DNA of 64,000 nucleotides from the NCBI GenBank assembly GCA_905178155.1, contig CAJINV010000003.1:8930709-8994708 (forward strand), in the 5' to 3' direction. Numbering within the stretch: the stretch's first letter is position 1; every line of letters starts with the position of its first letter. The translations under genes were made by a program, and so were the position numbers. Origin of the DNA: Amoebophrya sp. A120. Lineage: Eukaryota; Sar; Dinophyceae; Syndiniales; Amoebophryaceae. Below are positions 35,915 through 45,875 of the stretch, piece by piece. The notes under the pieces are model-generated. The model was given only the letters and a program-made list of their open reading frames with translations, did not search any database and was not told the origin of the DNA.

Positions 35915-38273
35915 TCAAACCAGCGAGGAGAGTTCAACTCGGCACTGGTTGCCAGTCGCGGCACGACCAAGGGCAGCTTCATCATGTCGCGCTTCACCAT
36001 TTGACACCTTTTGCTTTGCATCGCACTGTATTCTGTGCAAAAGTATCGGCGCACCCTTCATCTTGTAAAAGTTGCATTTTTTGCAAGTGCAGTAGTCGCT
36101 ATCTATGAATGATGCTCAAGCTCAGATTGGTACTGCATTGCAGTACAGCTTAGGCTGAACAATCTTCCCACCGTTCTTATTTCGCATGATATAATTCATA
36201 AAGTATTCCATACATGTCCATGTGTGAAGGTGAAGTAGATACTTGTGTTGCAATGCATACGCTACAAACTCGCGCTTCGCGTCCGTCGTTGCCATCCCGA
36301 TGAGCTTTTGTCTAGCATCGTATTCGGACTTGGCCGTTGCGTTGAACATTCCCGTTGGTCTCTCGCCTGTTACGTCGCCCTCCGTCGCTTGCTTGTGCAG
36401 TGCCTAGAAGTAGAAGAAAAAGCAAAAAGAAGTCCTTGTCGTGCGTCTATACTTATACTATTAATCTATGTATCAGCTAGAGCTATTGATGATCCAGTCG
36501 GTGTTGTAGTTCTCGCATGCACGTACAGTACTAGGCTCCGTGGAAAGACGAGATGAAGGAATCAGCGAAATTTTTGGAGTACTTTGCAAAGCTTGTCTCC
36601 GCTAGAGCTGCTTTTTGCCCATGCTTCCGCCGCTCGCCCAAATTGTGCAGCATCGGCGTCAGTGACAGTGGATATCTTATCATACGCAGTCCCTGCTTGC
36701 CCTAAGCCGTTTTTTTTTTCAAAAGGAATGAAAAGACTATTTGCAAAGCAAGCAATAGCAAGCCTTTCTTTGTCCTCGTAGCATGTGGTGGTTTTGCCTA
36801 GCTTATCATTCCTGCAGTCTTTCAGTGGCGCGTTAGAATCTCATCTGAGGACTACATTACTTTCTCGTCGGGGCAGCAAACGCAAAGCAAACTTCAAACT
36901 TATCCAAAATAGAAAAATTTTGCATTACGGCTCATGTAATCGATGTCGATGTCCACGCCGAAATGTGTGAGGAGACAGAGGACCCCGACCGTGACATTTG
37001 CAGCACCGGCCAGGAAGAAGAAGCAGAGCCAACACTGTGTGGCCATTAACAATCCCACGAATACGTAGAAGAGTCCACGGCCCCAGAGAAGCGTCAGGAA
37101 TTTGGCCTCCACATGCAAAAGCTCCTGAGCCACCAGGATCTTGGGCGCCACGTACTCGAGAAGGGGCGTTTCGCTCAACCGCTCCTCGTCTGCTTCCACA
37201 ATGAGCGCAACCAAGCCGAAGGTCAGCACATAGATGTTCATCACAAATGTGAATGGGGACTCAATCGCCGAAAAGAGATTGATTACACCCAGCACGCCGA
37301 TCACAAGAGTAAAACCTGCCGTGTAGGTGCCGCAAAAATTTTCAATTTTGAGTTGTGATGATTCCACTTCCAACTCTACTAATAAAGCTACGTGAAGATA
37401 CACTCTATTACTAACTAGTCGCTAGCCTTCTTGTTCTTTCTACTTTGCCTCCGAATTGAAAAAGTTCAAATTCCAAATAAGTACTTACTGGCATGCAGTA
37501 AATCTGCTTTGGAACCAGTACAGAGCCCGCATCTACTACAGAACGTCGCAAACGACCACGAATTATGTTAGTAGAATCACAATCTGTGAATATCAGGAAT
37601 ACAGCCTGAAAGGAAGCACAGCATTTGAATGCCGGCCGGTCCTGCTTGCACGTATTTTTTGAAAGCCTCCAACCCCTTGACTGCGCTGCCTCGCAGCGCC
37701 TGCATCGCTTTCCCGGCGGCGTTTTTCGCTTGCTCCTTCAAGAAGTCTTTTACTCGTGGATCTTGCAAGAGGTTCTGCGCGTTGTCTTTCGCTATTTTCT
37801 GCATCTCGGGATCCTTCATGACAGCTTCCTGCAGCTTTTTGTTGTTCTGGAGCGCACCTGGATGTAGTGATTTGAATTATATTTTTTTTTATTCAACGCT
37901 GCAACGTCACACGCAGCTACTAGCATTTACAAAGTGCATTGCGGCATTACTCTTTCACTTGTCAAAGCCTTCTACTGGCCGTGGCAGCTGAGTGTGGATG
38001 CCAGCAGCGAAAGATTTAGAAGCCCTTTGTTGATGTTGCCTTTGGTCTATCGTAAAATACAACGATAGAAGTAGTCGGTCTCATGGTGGTGTTTCCCTGA
38101 TTGATGTTACTATGGCGAAAAGGAAAAGGTAACTGAGGATGATCAACGTCGGTACTTTGAGGGTCCTTGAGCAGGTCGGCTTGGAGCTGTGGATCTGATA
38201 GGATCAGGCTGACAACCCCGCTATCCTTAGCCTCCAACAGAGCGCTTTTTGTTGTTCCTCCAAGCCCCAGCAT
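35915..38273 (-). CDS. COPI-associated membrane domain fused to acyl-CoA-binding domain
   Basis: ATG 38273 (MLGLGGTTKSALLEAKDSG). Exons 38273-38156, 37857-37620, 37404-36929, 36692-36583, 36403-36261 and 36032-35915 all join at GT-AG borders with matching phase (about 400 residues). Residues 1-118 contain short helical, STI1-like stretches (SDPQLQADLLKDP; KDPEMQKIAKDNAQNLLQDP). Residues about 140-270 form four membrane segments with the look of the COPI-associated/TVP15-like family (TAGFTLVIGVLGVINLFSAI, GRGLFYVFVGLLMATQCW). Residues about 285-365 are an acyl-CoA-binding domain: DAAQFGRAAEAWAK, then HKQATEGDVTGERPTGMF, KSEYDARQKLIGM and TTDAKREFVA, which include the family's conserved KQAT.GD and WDA/YDA..K motifs. 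Such a protein could hold acyl-CoA at Golgi or ER membranes. The last exon is the least certain. Confidence 0.7.
36029..36259. mobile_element. Introner, 231 bp, spliced with GT-AG
   Basis: Ends TATTCTGTGCAAAAGTATC and GTTGCAATGCATA are the inverted repeats of the TGCAAAAGT family. Flanks CACTG and CGCTA agree at 3 of 5 positions. On the gene strand the intron reads GTATGC...GCACAG, so this copy supplies canonical splice sites within the acyl-CoA-binding domain. Confidence 0.65.
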
Positions 38274-38275
38274 TT
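38219..38275. repeat. 57-bp direct repeat, copy 1 (covers the start of the COPI/ACBP gene)
   Basis: Identical over 57 bases to 39361-39417. It includes the ATG and first 18 codons of the COPI/ACBP fusion gene; only this copy leads into the rest of the gene. Confidence 0.9.
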
Positions 38276-39360
38276 GGTTGTTGTTGTTCTATGGGGTTAC
38301 GAAGATCTTTTCTGTTAACTCAAAGTTAAGGAATAATTTTCTTAACTTTCCGGATTGATATGCGAAAACCGAATTTCTCGGGTGATTGTAGTGGAGCGAA
38401 AAAAAAGAAGAAACGGCTCCAAAAATGCACGGCTTGCTCAGCAAGGTTGTACGGAGCCGCCCCATATCTTCAGCGCGGAAACATGGCTACGCGACGTGGG
38501 TTTGTTGGTTTACAACGCCAGCCCAAGGGCCCAAAGTGGTGATCCATGTTGCCGTGGCGCCGATCGGGGCCGCGGTAGAAGCGCGTGCCCGCGTCGCACC
38601 CGGCCACGAATGCAAACGGGCGCGCCGCCAGTTTACATCCCCGGGCGGAACGCGTCCGCGTGCGGCGCATCTGTGCGCGCACATAAAAACAAGCGCCCCC
38701 GTATGAGCCACCACGGCAGGCTGCGCAATTCGGTGGCAGCCCCGGCGAAGTAAGTGGCCCCGCGCTCGGTCGTCGGTGTGCACTCAGTTGCGCGCGCGCC
38801 GGGCATTAGACAAGCAAAAAGGCCCATACCTACCTGCGCGCCGGCGCAAAGGGCGGGGCGACCGATCCGGCGCTCCAGAGCAAACAAAAGAGCAGGGGGG
38901 CCAGCGCTCTGGCAGGTCCCTCTGCCGCCCGCCTGGCAAAGGGCGGCGCCCCCACGCCTCCGTCGCCTGCGGGGCGCGGCCGATGGGGCTCAACAGTATC
39001 AATATTGGGCCCAAGCCCGGGCGCCGGGCCCCTTCCGCCGGCTTTTTGGGCCCTTCTGAACGAAGGCCGCCCGCGACTTTTCTGCCGGATGGGCCAGGCA
39101 ACCACTTTGATGGAGGACTGCCGCGCCGGCGCACCAACCGCCACGCAGCCTGCCGCCCACGATATCTACCGCCAGCGCAACGCATGCTTACACAAAGAAA
39201 GAGCGGCCCCGGGAGGGGGCCTGGGATTGCCCGGGCGAACGTCGTGCCCATGTTATGTTGGGGCGCCGGCCCACGCCAGAGCCCTCGCTGCCGCTGCCCC
39301 GCCCGCCTCCGTTGCTTGCGCGCGCCGGCCAACTCTATTTTTGAATCGATAGCCTTCCCT
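38276..39360. other. GC-rich foreign-looking insert between direct repeats
   Basis: From about 38430 to 39340 the DNA is strikingly richer in G+C than everything around it, with many CG dinucleotides and GGGCCC/GCGCGC runs. Long open frames on both strands (for example minus 39332-38784 and plus 38776-39372) follow from the base composition and resemble no family I know. The outer 100 bases (38276-38400) are AT-rich and contain an inverted AAGTTAA motif. It could be a mobile element, transferred DNA or an assembly join. Confidence 0.6.
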
Positions 39361-39417
39361 CGCTATCCTTAGCCTCCAACAGAGCGCTTTTTGTTGTTCC
39401 TCCAAGCCCCAGCATTT
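39361..39417. repeat. 57-bp direct repeat, copy 2
   Basis: Perfect copy of 38219-38275. Here the duplicated start codon and 18 codons run into SEGRLSIQK and a stop, so this is a truncated gene start upstream of the insert. Confidence 0.9.
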
Positions 39418-40320
39418 TGTTGTTCCTTTCACTTTCTGTCACAATTAACGATGACCGACCTCGTCCGACGCTTACTTCTACGGAAAACCTGTATGTTGTC
39501 TCCGCTTCGAGAGCCCTCTCGTCACAGCGAGCACACGTTTCAGAACCAACTACACTCGAGCAACTTGCTCCTGATTTCTGCTCTTGTGGCTCATCAAAGT
39601 TCTTGAATAAACTGATATTAACCACACTTAGACCACTTATCTGTATTTTTCTTTTCGCTAGGCATAGGTCGTCGACGCCTCTGTCATACAAGTGCAAATG
39701 TTGAAGAACTAAAGCTAGTACAATCAAGAGACTCTCACGGCAAAAAAGCTTGCGACTTCAGGTAGATTACACGCGCACACTTCTGGAGCGGGTTGCTTCG
39801 CTGGACACGCCCCCCAGCCAGCCGCTTTAATATTCCACCACCAGAAGTTCTGAGCGCGATCTTGCCTGCCCCTCCACCTTATCATGCTGTGTGTGCGATG
39901 TGTTATCAGAACGACGCAGCAGGCCAGACACAACTACTTAGAACAGTATGGCGCCGCCATCGTCCATGGTTTCCATCAATGACCTGGGGCGTCCGACAGG
40001 AAAATCGTCAGAAGAATGCGTTGCGTCTGATAGCCCGCTGCACGGTTGTGGGGCGGATTGAGGTTTGCAAGACTCTACATTATGTAGCTGCTGCATATCG
40101 ATTCGCTATATTCTTGTGCGATTTTCACATTTTTCATTTGAGCAAGATAAAGACACAGTCGGCCTCTGGTTTCGTCATAAATCCTACAGTTCCGACGCAA
40201 CTTCGGCCGAATCAACAAGTTGTTGTAGAAGATCTTCACCTGGAGCAGATTTTGAATCGTACAACAAAGTCTGGCGTCGATAATTGCGCTCTGCTTCTTT
40301 TCTTACGATTTCGCATCGCG
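39418..40320. other. Gene-free stretch
   Basis: AT-rich, between the stop of the lipoyl-like gene and the repeat-flanked insert. If the insert is recent, the original promoter and 5' UTR of the COPI/ACBP gene should lie at the left end of this stretch. Nothing else is seen. Confidence 0.4.
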
Positions 40321-43300
40321 TCAGGAAGGGGCACCTTCTTGTCCTCCGGACAGGTCGCCGTCCTCTACTCCGGCTTTTCCTTCATCGTCCTCAGCAGGGT
40401 TCTTGTCAGCATCCTCGTCGTCTCGATTCTCGTGATCTTCTTCCGGCGGGGGAGGGGGTGGAGGAAGTGGGTGGATCCGACACAGCACCGTTTCACCGGC
40501 AACGAGTTGGACTCCCTGCGCGACCGGCTTCTTCATTTTGCTTGTGTCGCTCTCGTCGTCCGGAGATTTGGGATTCTCCGCGTCCCCTGCATTATCATTT
40601 TCAACTCCACCGTCAACAGCTACATCCCCGGCCGCCCCGTCGGTTGTTGGAAGAACAATCTGGAGAATACCTCCGGCTGGCGCTTTCACTTCGACGGTCG
40701 CGCCCGCCTCTGGCCGTGTGCCGGCACTGTCGTCCTCGTCGTCTCCAGCTGGATCATCGCCTTTTTCTTGCTCCTTGTTTTCGTTCGCATCGTCGTCGCC
40801 GCCTGCTTTTTTGGCACTATCTCCTGCATCAGCATCGTTCTTGTCGTCATCTGCCGATTCGGTCTGCTGTTTCACGGCTTGCTTTACGACGGTGACAATC
40901 GCAATCACTTCGTCCTCCGCAACTTCGTCGTCGTTTCTCCTCTGAAATTCCACCGTGGCCTCCTCTGCGGAAATGCTCGCAAGCAGGTCGGCGGACTCAG
41001 CTGGCGGTGGTGGAATGATTTTGCAGAGCTCCGTGCTCGTAGTCACATCCATCTCCGTATCCACAGTAAACTTCTCTTTCACGTTCACGACCCATTTTCA
41101 TCGACCTTTTGATGCATGACTACAGATTGAATGGGGATGAGGATTTTGCTGTGGATACTCCGAGTCGGCGTCAACGAGCAGCTTTCCCATGGTTCCCGTT
41201 ATTGGCGCTGTTACGTCCGTATGCATCGCAAAAGTATCTGGGCTTGGAAATAACGTGTGATTCGTGTAGGGGAGTCACGCAAAGAAAATCTGTGTTGCAT
41301 CTTCAGTGACTTGCAAAAGATACCCAGCATTTCTGCACATGATCAGGGGGGATCGCTCATGCACAATGGGCATTGCGTCGATTGCAAAGGGACTGCAGAG
41401 CCTGTCATGCTGAGCCCTGCGCCCGCCTGCCTCGAGCTTGGTATTATCAGATTAAAAACTGCATGAACAAAAATGATCTCGCGACCTTCCTCCAGAGGAC
41501 CAAGACAATCAATATTTGCATTTGATAGTCCGTCCGGATTTCTTCGCCCTCGTCGTCGTCTTGGTTGTCCACCTCTTCTGGCGGTTTGTCCTCCTCCGGT
41601 GTAGCGGGCTTGGCTTCATTGCCGTCCGCTGCTTCCTCGGGATTTTGCTCTGGTGGTGGGGGGTTGGGCTTCTTTGGTTTCTGCACCATCTGCGCGATGA
41701 CATCACCTTTTTCGACTGCTTCGCCTGGCTGTTTCAGGAAAACCAGGCGGACACCCGAACCCTCCACGGGGGAATACACAACCACCTGAAGTAGGTATGT
41801 AAGTAGCTGCAACTAACACATAATGGCGATAGGAGCAATCAGTGTCTTCTGCTGGATATTCAGAATATGAATCTTCAATACTTGCATCGCTTTGAATACT
41901 TCAATAATTTGAGCACGATCAGGATCACCGAAGCTTCGGCGGAGCGGTACCAGAGTTGTTTATCTTTGAATCTCACTAACAGTGAATGACTGTGACGTCG
42001 AACGATGAAGACGAGGAAAGCCAAAATCAATTAACGTCGTCAGAGTGTCGCGCAGTGATGTCTTGCACGGAAAATGATAGATACAGCTCCCCTATCGCCG
42101 CCAAAAATTGCGTCGAAATCGAAACCAAACACGTAGAGAATCATGGCGATTCGTATGCCCGCATAGGCGAGGCCGAGCAGAATGAAGAGACCGATAGCCG
42201 CGAAGCCCCATGGCTTCTCTTCTTCCTTTTCTGCGTCGGTTTTAGCCACGTTTTCTTCTTCGACGGACCAACCCTTGCCGCCCGTGTCTCGCACGACAAC
42301 CGGCCCTTTGGGTTTTTGCATGGAGCCAGCTGCTTTCCCAACACAAACTGCGGGGTCTGCGACGTTGGGGGCAGCGTACTCAATAACGGTCTCCACGATA
42401 TCGAAATCTGAGCCGCCGACCTAGGATTTAAGTGTGCATGTACTCAATATCTGTGCGAGTGCGGTTCAGCCTTTGTATGATTGAACGTTGAAGATGAAAT
42501 AATCCTTTGGAAAAGCAAATCGAAACATGTAGTAGCACTGCGATAAAACATTTTTAACCACTCGATGATTATGTCCCACTATATTTACCTTACAACCGTC
42601 CTTACTTCCGCATACAAGATTGTGCAGGTTACAGAAGTTTGTTCCCTGGTCCTCCTTAGATTCGGTCTGTGTCTCACTGCATCCAAACGCAACGCAATCT
42701 TTTCCAGACTTTTCCATGTAGAATCGTCCCAAGTCGATGAGCTTCTTGTCGGAGCCTGGTGTTGACCCAAGAAAACAAAATCGATCCAACAGAGTCTTTT
42801 GGTCTTCAGGTTCAGATTGAGGAGAGGACATCTTCATCAGCAGTGATAGACCTCTCATCGAAAAATACGAATTACAAATGACAACACACACGACACAGAC
42901 ACTGATGTACCACCCGTTCCCGTGCGCTGAAATTTGACGGTTGCTTTCTCGATCTCCTCTGTTATTTCTGCAAACGAAGAAGACGAAGCCGCTGTATCCT
43001 CTTTGTTCTCGGCACCGACTTTATTTTCCGCGGCTTTTCCTTCTTCCGCCTCCTCTTCCCCCTCTGCGGCGCCTCCACCTTTGGCCGAATAAAGGCTGTA
43101 CGTTCCACCATCACCGTGCGGATCCTTCCAGTCGTTCTTTCCTTCCACGCGGGCAGTTATTTCGGATATAACTGTCTAGTGTCCAGTGCAAAAAATCGCA
43201 CTCATAGTAATTGCAGGCATGACGTATGACAGATCAACAAGATCATCTAGAAGTCTCACTCTCTCCCTCGTCATGTCTGAATCCGCATGACATCGAGACC

Positions 43301-43345
43301 CAAAACCAGGTCGTCGTCGTCCCTTGAAGATGAAGGCTTTTTTCA
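40321..43345 (-). CDS. Membrane protein with several biotinyl/lipoyl-like modules and acidic linkers
   Basis: Exons about 43169-42911, 42851-42589, 42420-42085, 41785-41528, 41214-41158 and 41052-40321. Three introns are GT-AG and two are introners with perfect duplications; all phases agree. A possible first exon begins at ATG 43345 (MKKAFIFKGRRRP) but its join is unproven. Seen in order: a Cys-rich exon (CNLHNLVCGSKDGC), one or two membrane segments (GFAAIGLFILLGLAYAGI, near 42200), then half-motif biotinyl/lipoyl-like folds: VVVYSPVEGSGVRLVFL..GEAVEKGDVIAQMV, VTAPITGTMGKLLV, and TVEVKAPAGGILQIVL..GVQLVAGETVLCRI. Asp/Glu/Pro-rich linkers separate them. None has the MKM or DK lysine that carries biotin or lipoate, so these are probably structural modules of the HlyD/hybrid type, not cofactor carriers. 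No homologue named. Confidence 0.68.
41058..41157. mobile_element. Introner, 100 bp, perfect 5-bp duplication CTCCG
   Basis: Ends TATCCACAGTAAA and TTTTGCTGTGGATA. CTCCG lies on both sides (41053-41057, 41158-41162). Removal joins LLVDADSE to MDVTTSTEL in frame inside the second lipoyl-like module. Confidence 0.85.
41220..41527. mobile_element. Introner, 308 bp, perfect 5-bp duplication GTCCG
   Basis: Ends TATGCATCGCAAAAGTATC and ATATTTGCATTTGATA. GTCCG flanks both sides (41215-41219, 41528-41532). Removal joins EEIRTD to VTAPITGTMG in frame. Only 57 coding bases separate it from the 100-bp introner. Confidence 0.87.
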
Positions 43346-43528
43346 TTATCTTTTCTGGCCTACTCAGTACAGCACTACACTACTTTTTAGTTTGATTTTC
43401 TACTAGTGCTAGTAAAGCGCTTGCACCAGCACGTTCGAAGGCCTTAGTACGTAAGCCCGACGACCACGACACATTTTATTTTCAGTGTTCTTCGAAAATA
43501 AACATTGTCGCACTTCATGAAGTTTGTA

Positions 43529-45180
43529 CTAGTGCGATGCTCTTGCGTTGCATATCTCGCACTCCTGGTCTTTGATGACCACCTGAAGCGTAGACATGGC
43601 CCTGTTTGTATCAAGTGCAAAAATGTCTGGGTCTGGAAGAGTGCCAGGTTTGTCATGCATATTTGCATGACCCATAATGCCTGTAATGCATGCCCTAGCA
43701 TGATCACAGATCTTTCGAGGGCTTTCTGGGGCGAATTCCGCATAAGAAATGCCCTCTCCGCGTAGCAGAATTTACAATCCTTTTGCTGCTCATGCAGCAC
43801 AAATTTTTCAGACATCCAAATGCAGCGAACAAGTTGCATTCTTCCAGACCCAGACATTTTTGCAATTCATAGTTTGGCTTGGCTGGAGACCCGGGACAGA
43901 AAGCTTTCGAAGACCACCCAACAGCGTTGTGGTCCGGCTCGCCAGCCGCCCGCTTCTGCAGGACACTGGAGGCAACAAGTTTGGTATCCGCGTCTCTTCT
44001 ATGCTGGTAGGCACCTCCGCCTGGTGGAGTCCGGCGTTCAAGTGGAGTAGAAGTTTCCAAGGCAGCAGTTGCGATTTCGCTTCTCGTTTCGGAAGCTGCA
44101 ACACCACTCCCGCGACCCAAGATTTCGATATTGGCTCCGCTTCTAGTCGAGCGTTGGAGGTCTACGTGCACTTCTTCACTCGTCCATCTAGAAGGTCGCA
44201 CTGCAGCTGGACGTCGCGATGATAACGCTGCAAACGGCAATGGGGAATCCGGGTCAGACGTGGTCGCGGAGGCAAAGGCGAACGACCCGTGGCTCTCGTC
44301 CTGTCCCGGTGCATCCCCCCCAAGCCGTGGGTTATTTATTCCCAGCGGCGCCAGCGCGATCTTCATCCTTTCTCGTTCCTGACCCGCCTGCTGCTCTGCA
44401 GTGTGCGAGGTCATAGCTGCGCCGGCGACAGGATGAAACAAACTGCCGTCAGCGCCGAATCCAGTTTCAGTTGGCGTTCCGTCATCTTGTCGATCTTCCT
44501 GTCGCGCAGTCTTCGACGAGGACGACGCTAGTACTGGGCTCGCAAAAATAAAAAGTCCAACCAGCATGGGGCTCGAGCTCGCGTGAAGTCCAGGCCTAGC
44601 TTGCAAGAATAAAGCGCCTGCAGCTAGTACTGTGCGACACTTAAAGAACCCTAGCAGGTTCATATCCTGAGTGAAAACGTACCCACCCCAAGGTTAACGT
44701 CATCATCAAAGTGCAAACACAAACTCTAAGAAGAGAATTTATTACGAACAATCTCGGGCTCGGGAAGATAAGCATTCATCTTCGTGTACATGATACGATC
44801 GGCCCTCACACAATCGGGTTTCGTTTGCGTGCCCACGATTTAGGGAAAAGAAAAACTGAAGCACTTCGTTTTACCAATTTTTAGCACTCACGCACGATGG
44901 TGTCGAAAAGTTCCGAATAAAAAATAGAATTCAAAACAAAAATAGCAGATGAGCATGTTGACGAGTTTACATTTACAATATCTCGCGTAGGGGTGCGCAT
45001 GGGACACATTCAAATTCAATTCGAATTCATTTTGGGCAAGCCTTGCGTGACAACTCGTCTGGTGAAGTGGGTGCGTTTTTCCGCGAGATAGCACAGGAAC
45101 GTATGCAGGACGAGGACCCGGCTAGTTTTCTTTTCTCGCCGCATTCCAACAAGCACCGGTGCCTCCTCTGGGGTCATCAT
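43529..45180 (-). CDS. Putative secreted or anchored protein, family unknown
   Basis: Exons 45180-45091, 44657-43872 and 43603-43529 give 316 residues once two introners are excised; each exon is an exact multiple of three codons. ATG 45180 starts MMTPEEAPVLVGMRREKK. Two hydrophobic runs follow (LVLHTFLCLLGFF and, further on, MLVGLFIFASPVLAS), so it is probably inserted in or translocated across the ER. The remainder is Arg/Ser/Pro-rich without a recognisable domain. The last exon encodes STLQVVIKDQECEICNARASH, with a CxxC pair. Without the introner removal this last exon would be lost and the protein would end in element sequence. An alternative start is ATG 44663, right after the upstream introner. 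Function unknown. Confidence 0.65.
43609..43871. mobile_element. Introner, 263 bp, perfect 5-bp duplication GTTTG, long inverted ends
   Basis: The ends are inverted repeats of about 30 bases containing TGCAAAAATGTCTGG and its complement; after the outer TAT they differ at only a few positions. GTTTG stands on both sides (43604-43608, 43872-43876). Removal joins SPAKPN to RAMSTLQ in frame. The best-preserved ends in the window. Confidence 0.9.
44663..45090. mobile_element. Introner, 428 bp, TGAGTGAAAACGT family
   Basis: Ends TATCCTGAGTGAAAACGT(ACCCACCC) and GTGGGTGCGTTTTTCCGCGAGATA are diverged inverted repeats. Flanks GTTCA and GCACA agree at 3 of 5 positions. Removal joins ..LHTFLC to LLGFFKC in frame and creates a continuous hydrophobic N-terminus. 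Confidence 0.65.
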
Positions 45181-45875
45181 ATTATTGGCGCATCAATATC
45201 TCCTCCGGTGGTACACAGGCTCGCTTCGTTGCATGCAGCCGCTCGCTGGACCCCAAGAATCTGTCTTTCCCTCGTGCGGCGACCCGAGTTGCAAACACGA
45301 ACCAGTGCAGCTGTGCAGGACCAAAATGCTGGAAAGAGCAGCGGCAATGCAGCATCGCTGTCTTCCTCTTCTAAACGAACAAATACCATGTTTCTGTTTG
45401 GTACTCGACCTCGTCTCAAGTTAAGCATGCCGTCAATTTCCTTCCTCTCGGAGTTTTAGCACTACACTCGTCTCTTGAGATTCAGCCTCCTGAAGCCCTC
45501 ATTTGCTCTGTCTTCGTCTTTCCTTTGAAAAATGGGTGATAGAATCAAAATACATACCGTCGAGCTGCAACACACTCAGACCCACACGGTCACGGTAGTC
45601 TCCAGTCAGCATCACTTTCTTGAACAACGAAAGCTTGCGGCCTGGCAATAGTTGGTGATACGACGATTTTTGCAACTTCATTTCTTCGTCGCTGTCAGTT
45701 TGGGAGGTTTCATCTATGTCTGCACAGCGCCTGCAGCTTCACTAATAACGACAGTCTCAGATTGATGATCCAGTTGCAATTCCAATGTGCCAGCAGTTTG
45801 TCGTCCACCCCTTTGGATTTGATGTATCACTTCTATCATTATCATATCCAGAAATTAATAATCAAAATCAAGGGG
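45181..45875. other. Gene-free stretch
   Basis: Frames on both strands between 45180 and 45460 have mild coding character but no recognisable product; part may be 5' UTR of the 316-residue gene. Nothing else seen. Confidence 0.35.

Noticed and set aside
38776..39372. Open frames on both strands of the GC-rich insert
   Set aside because: In very GC-rich DNA stops are rare; overlapping frames on both strands with Arg/Pro/Gly-rich products indicate composition, not coding.
39793..41112. Long plus-strand frame of 439 codons
   Set aside because: It lies largely antisense to the minus-strand gene with lipoyl-like modules and membrane segments; its residues are the mirror of Asp/Glu/Pro-rich coding and match no family.
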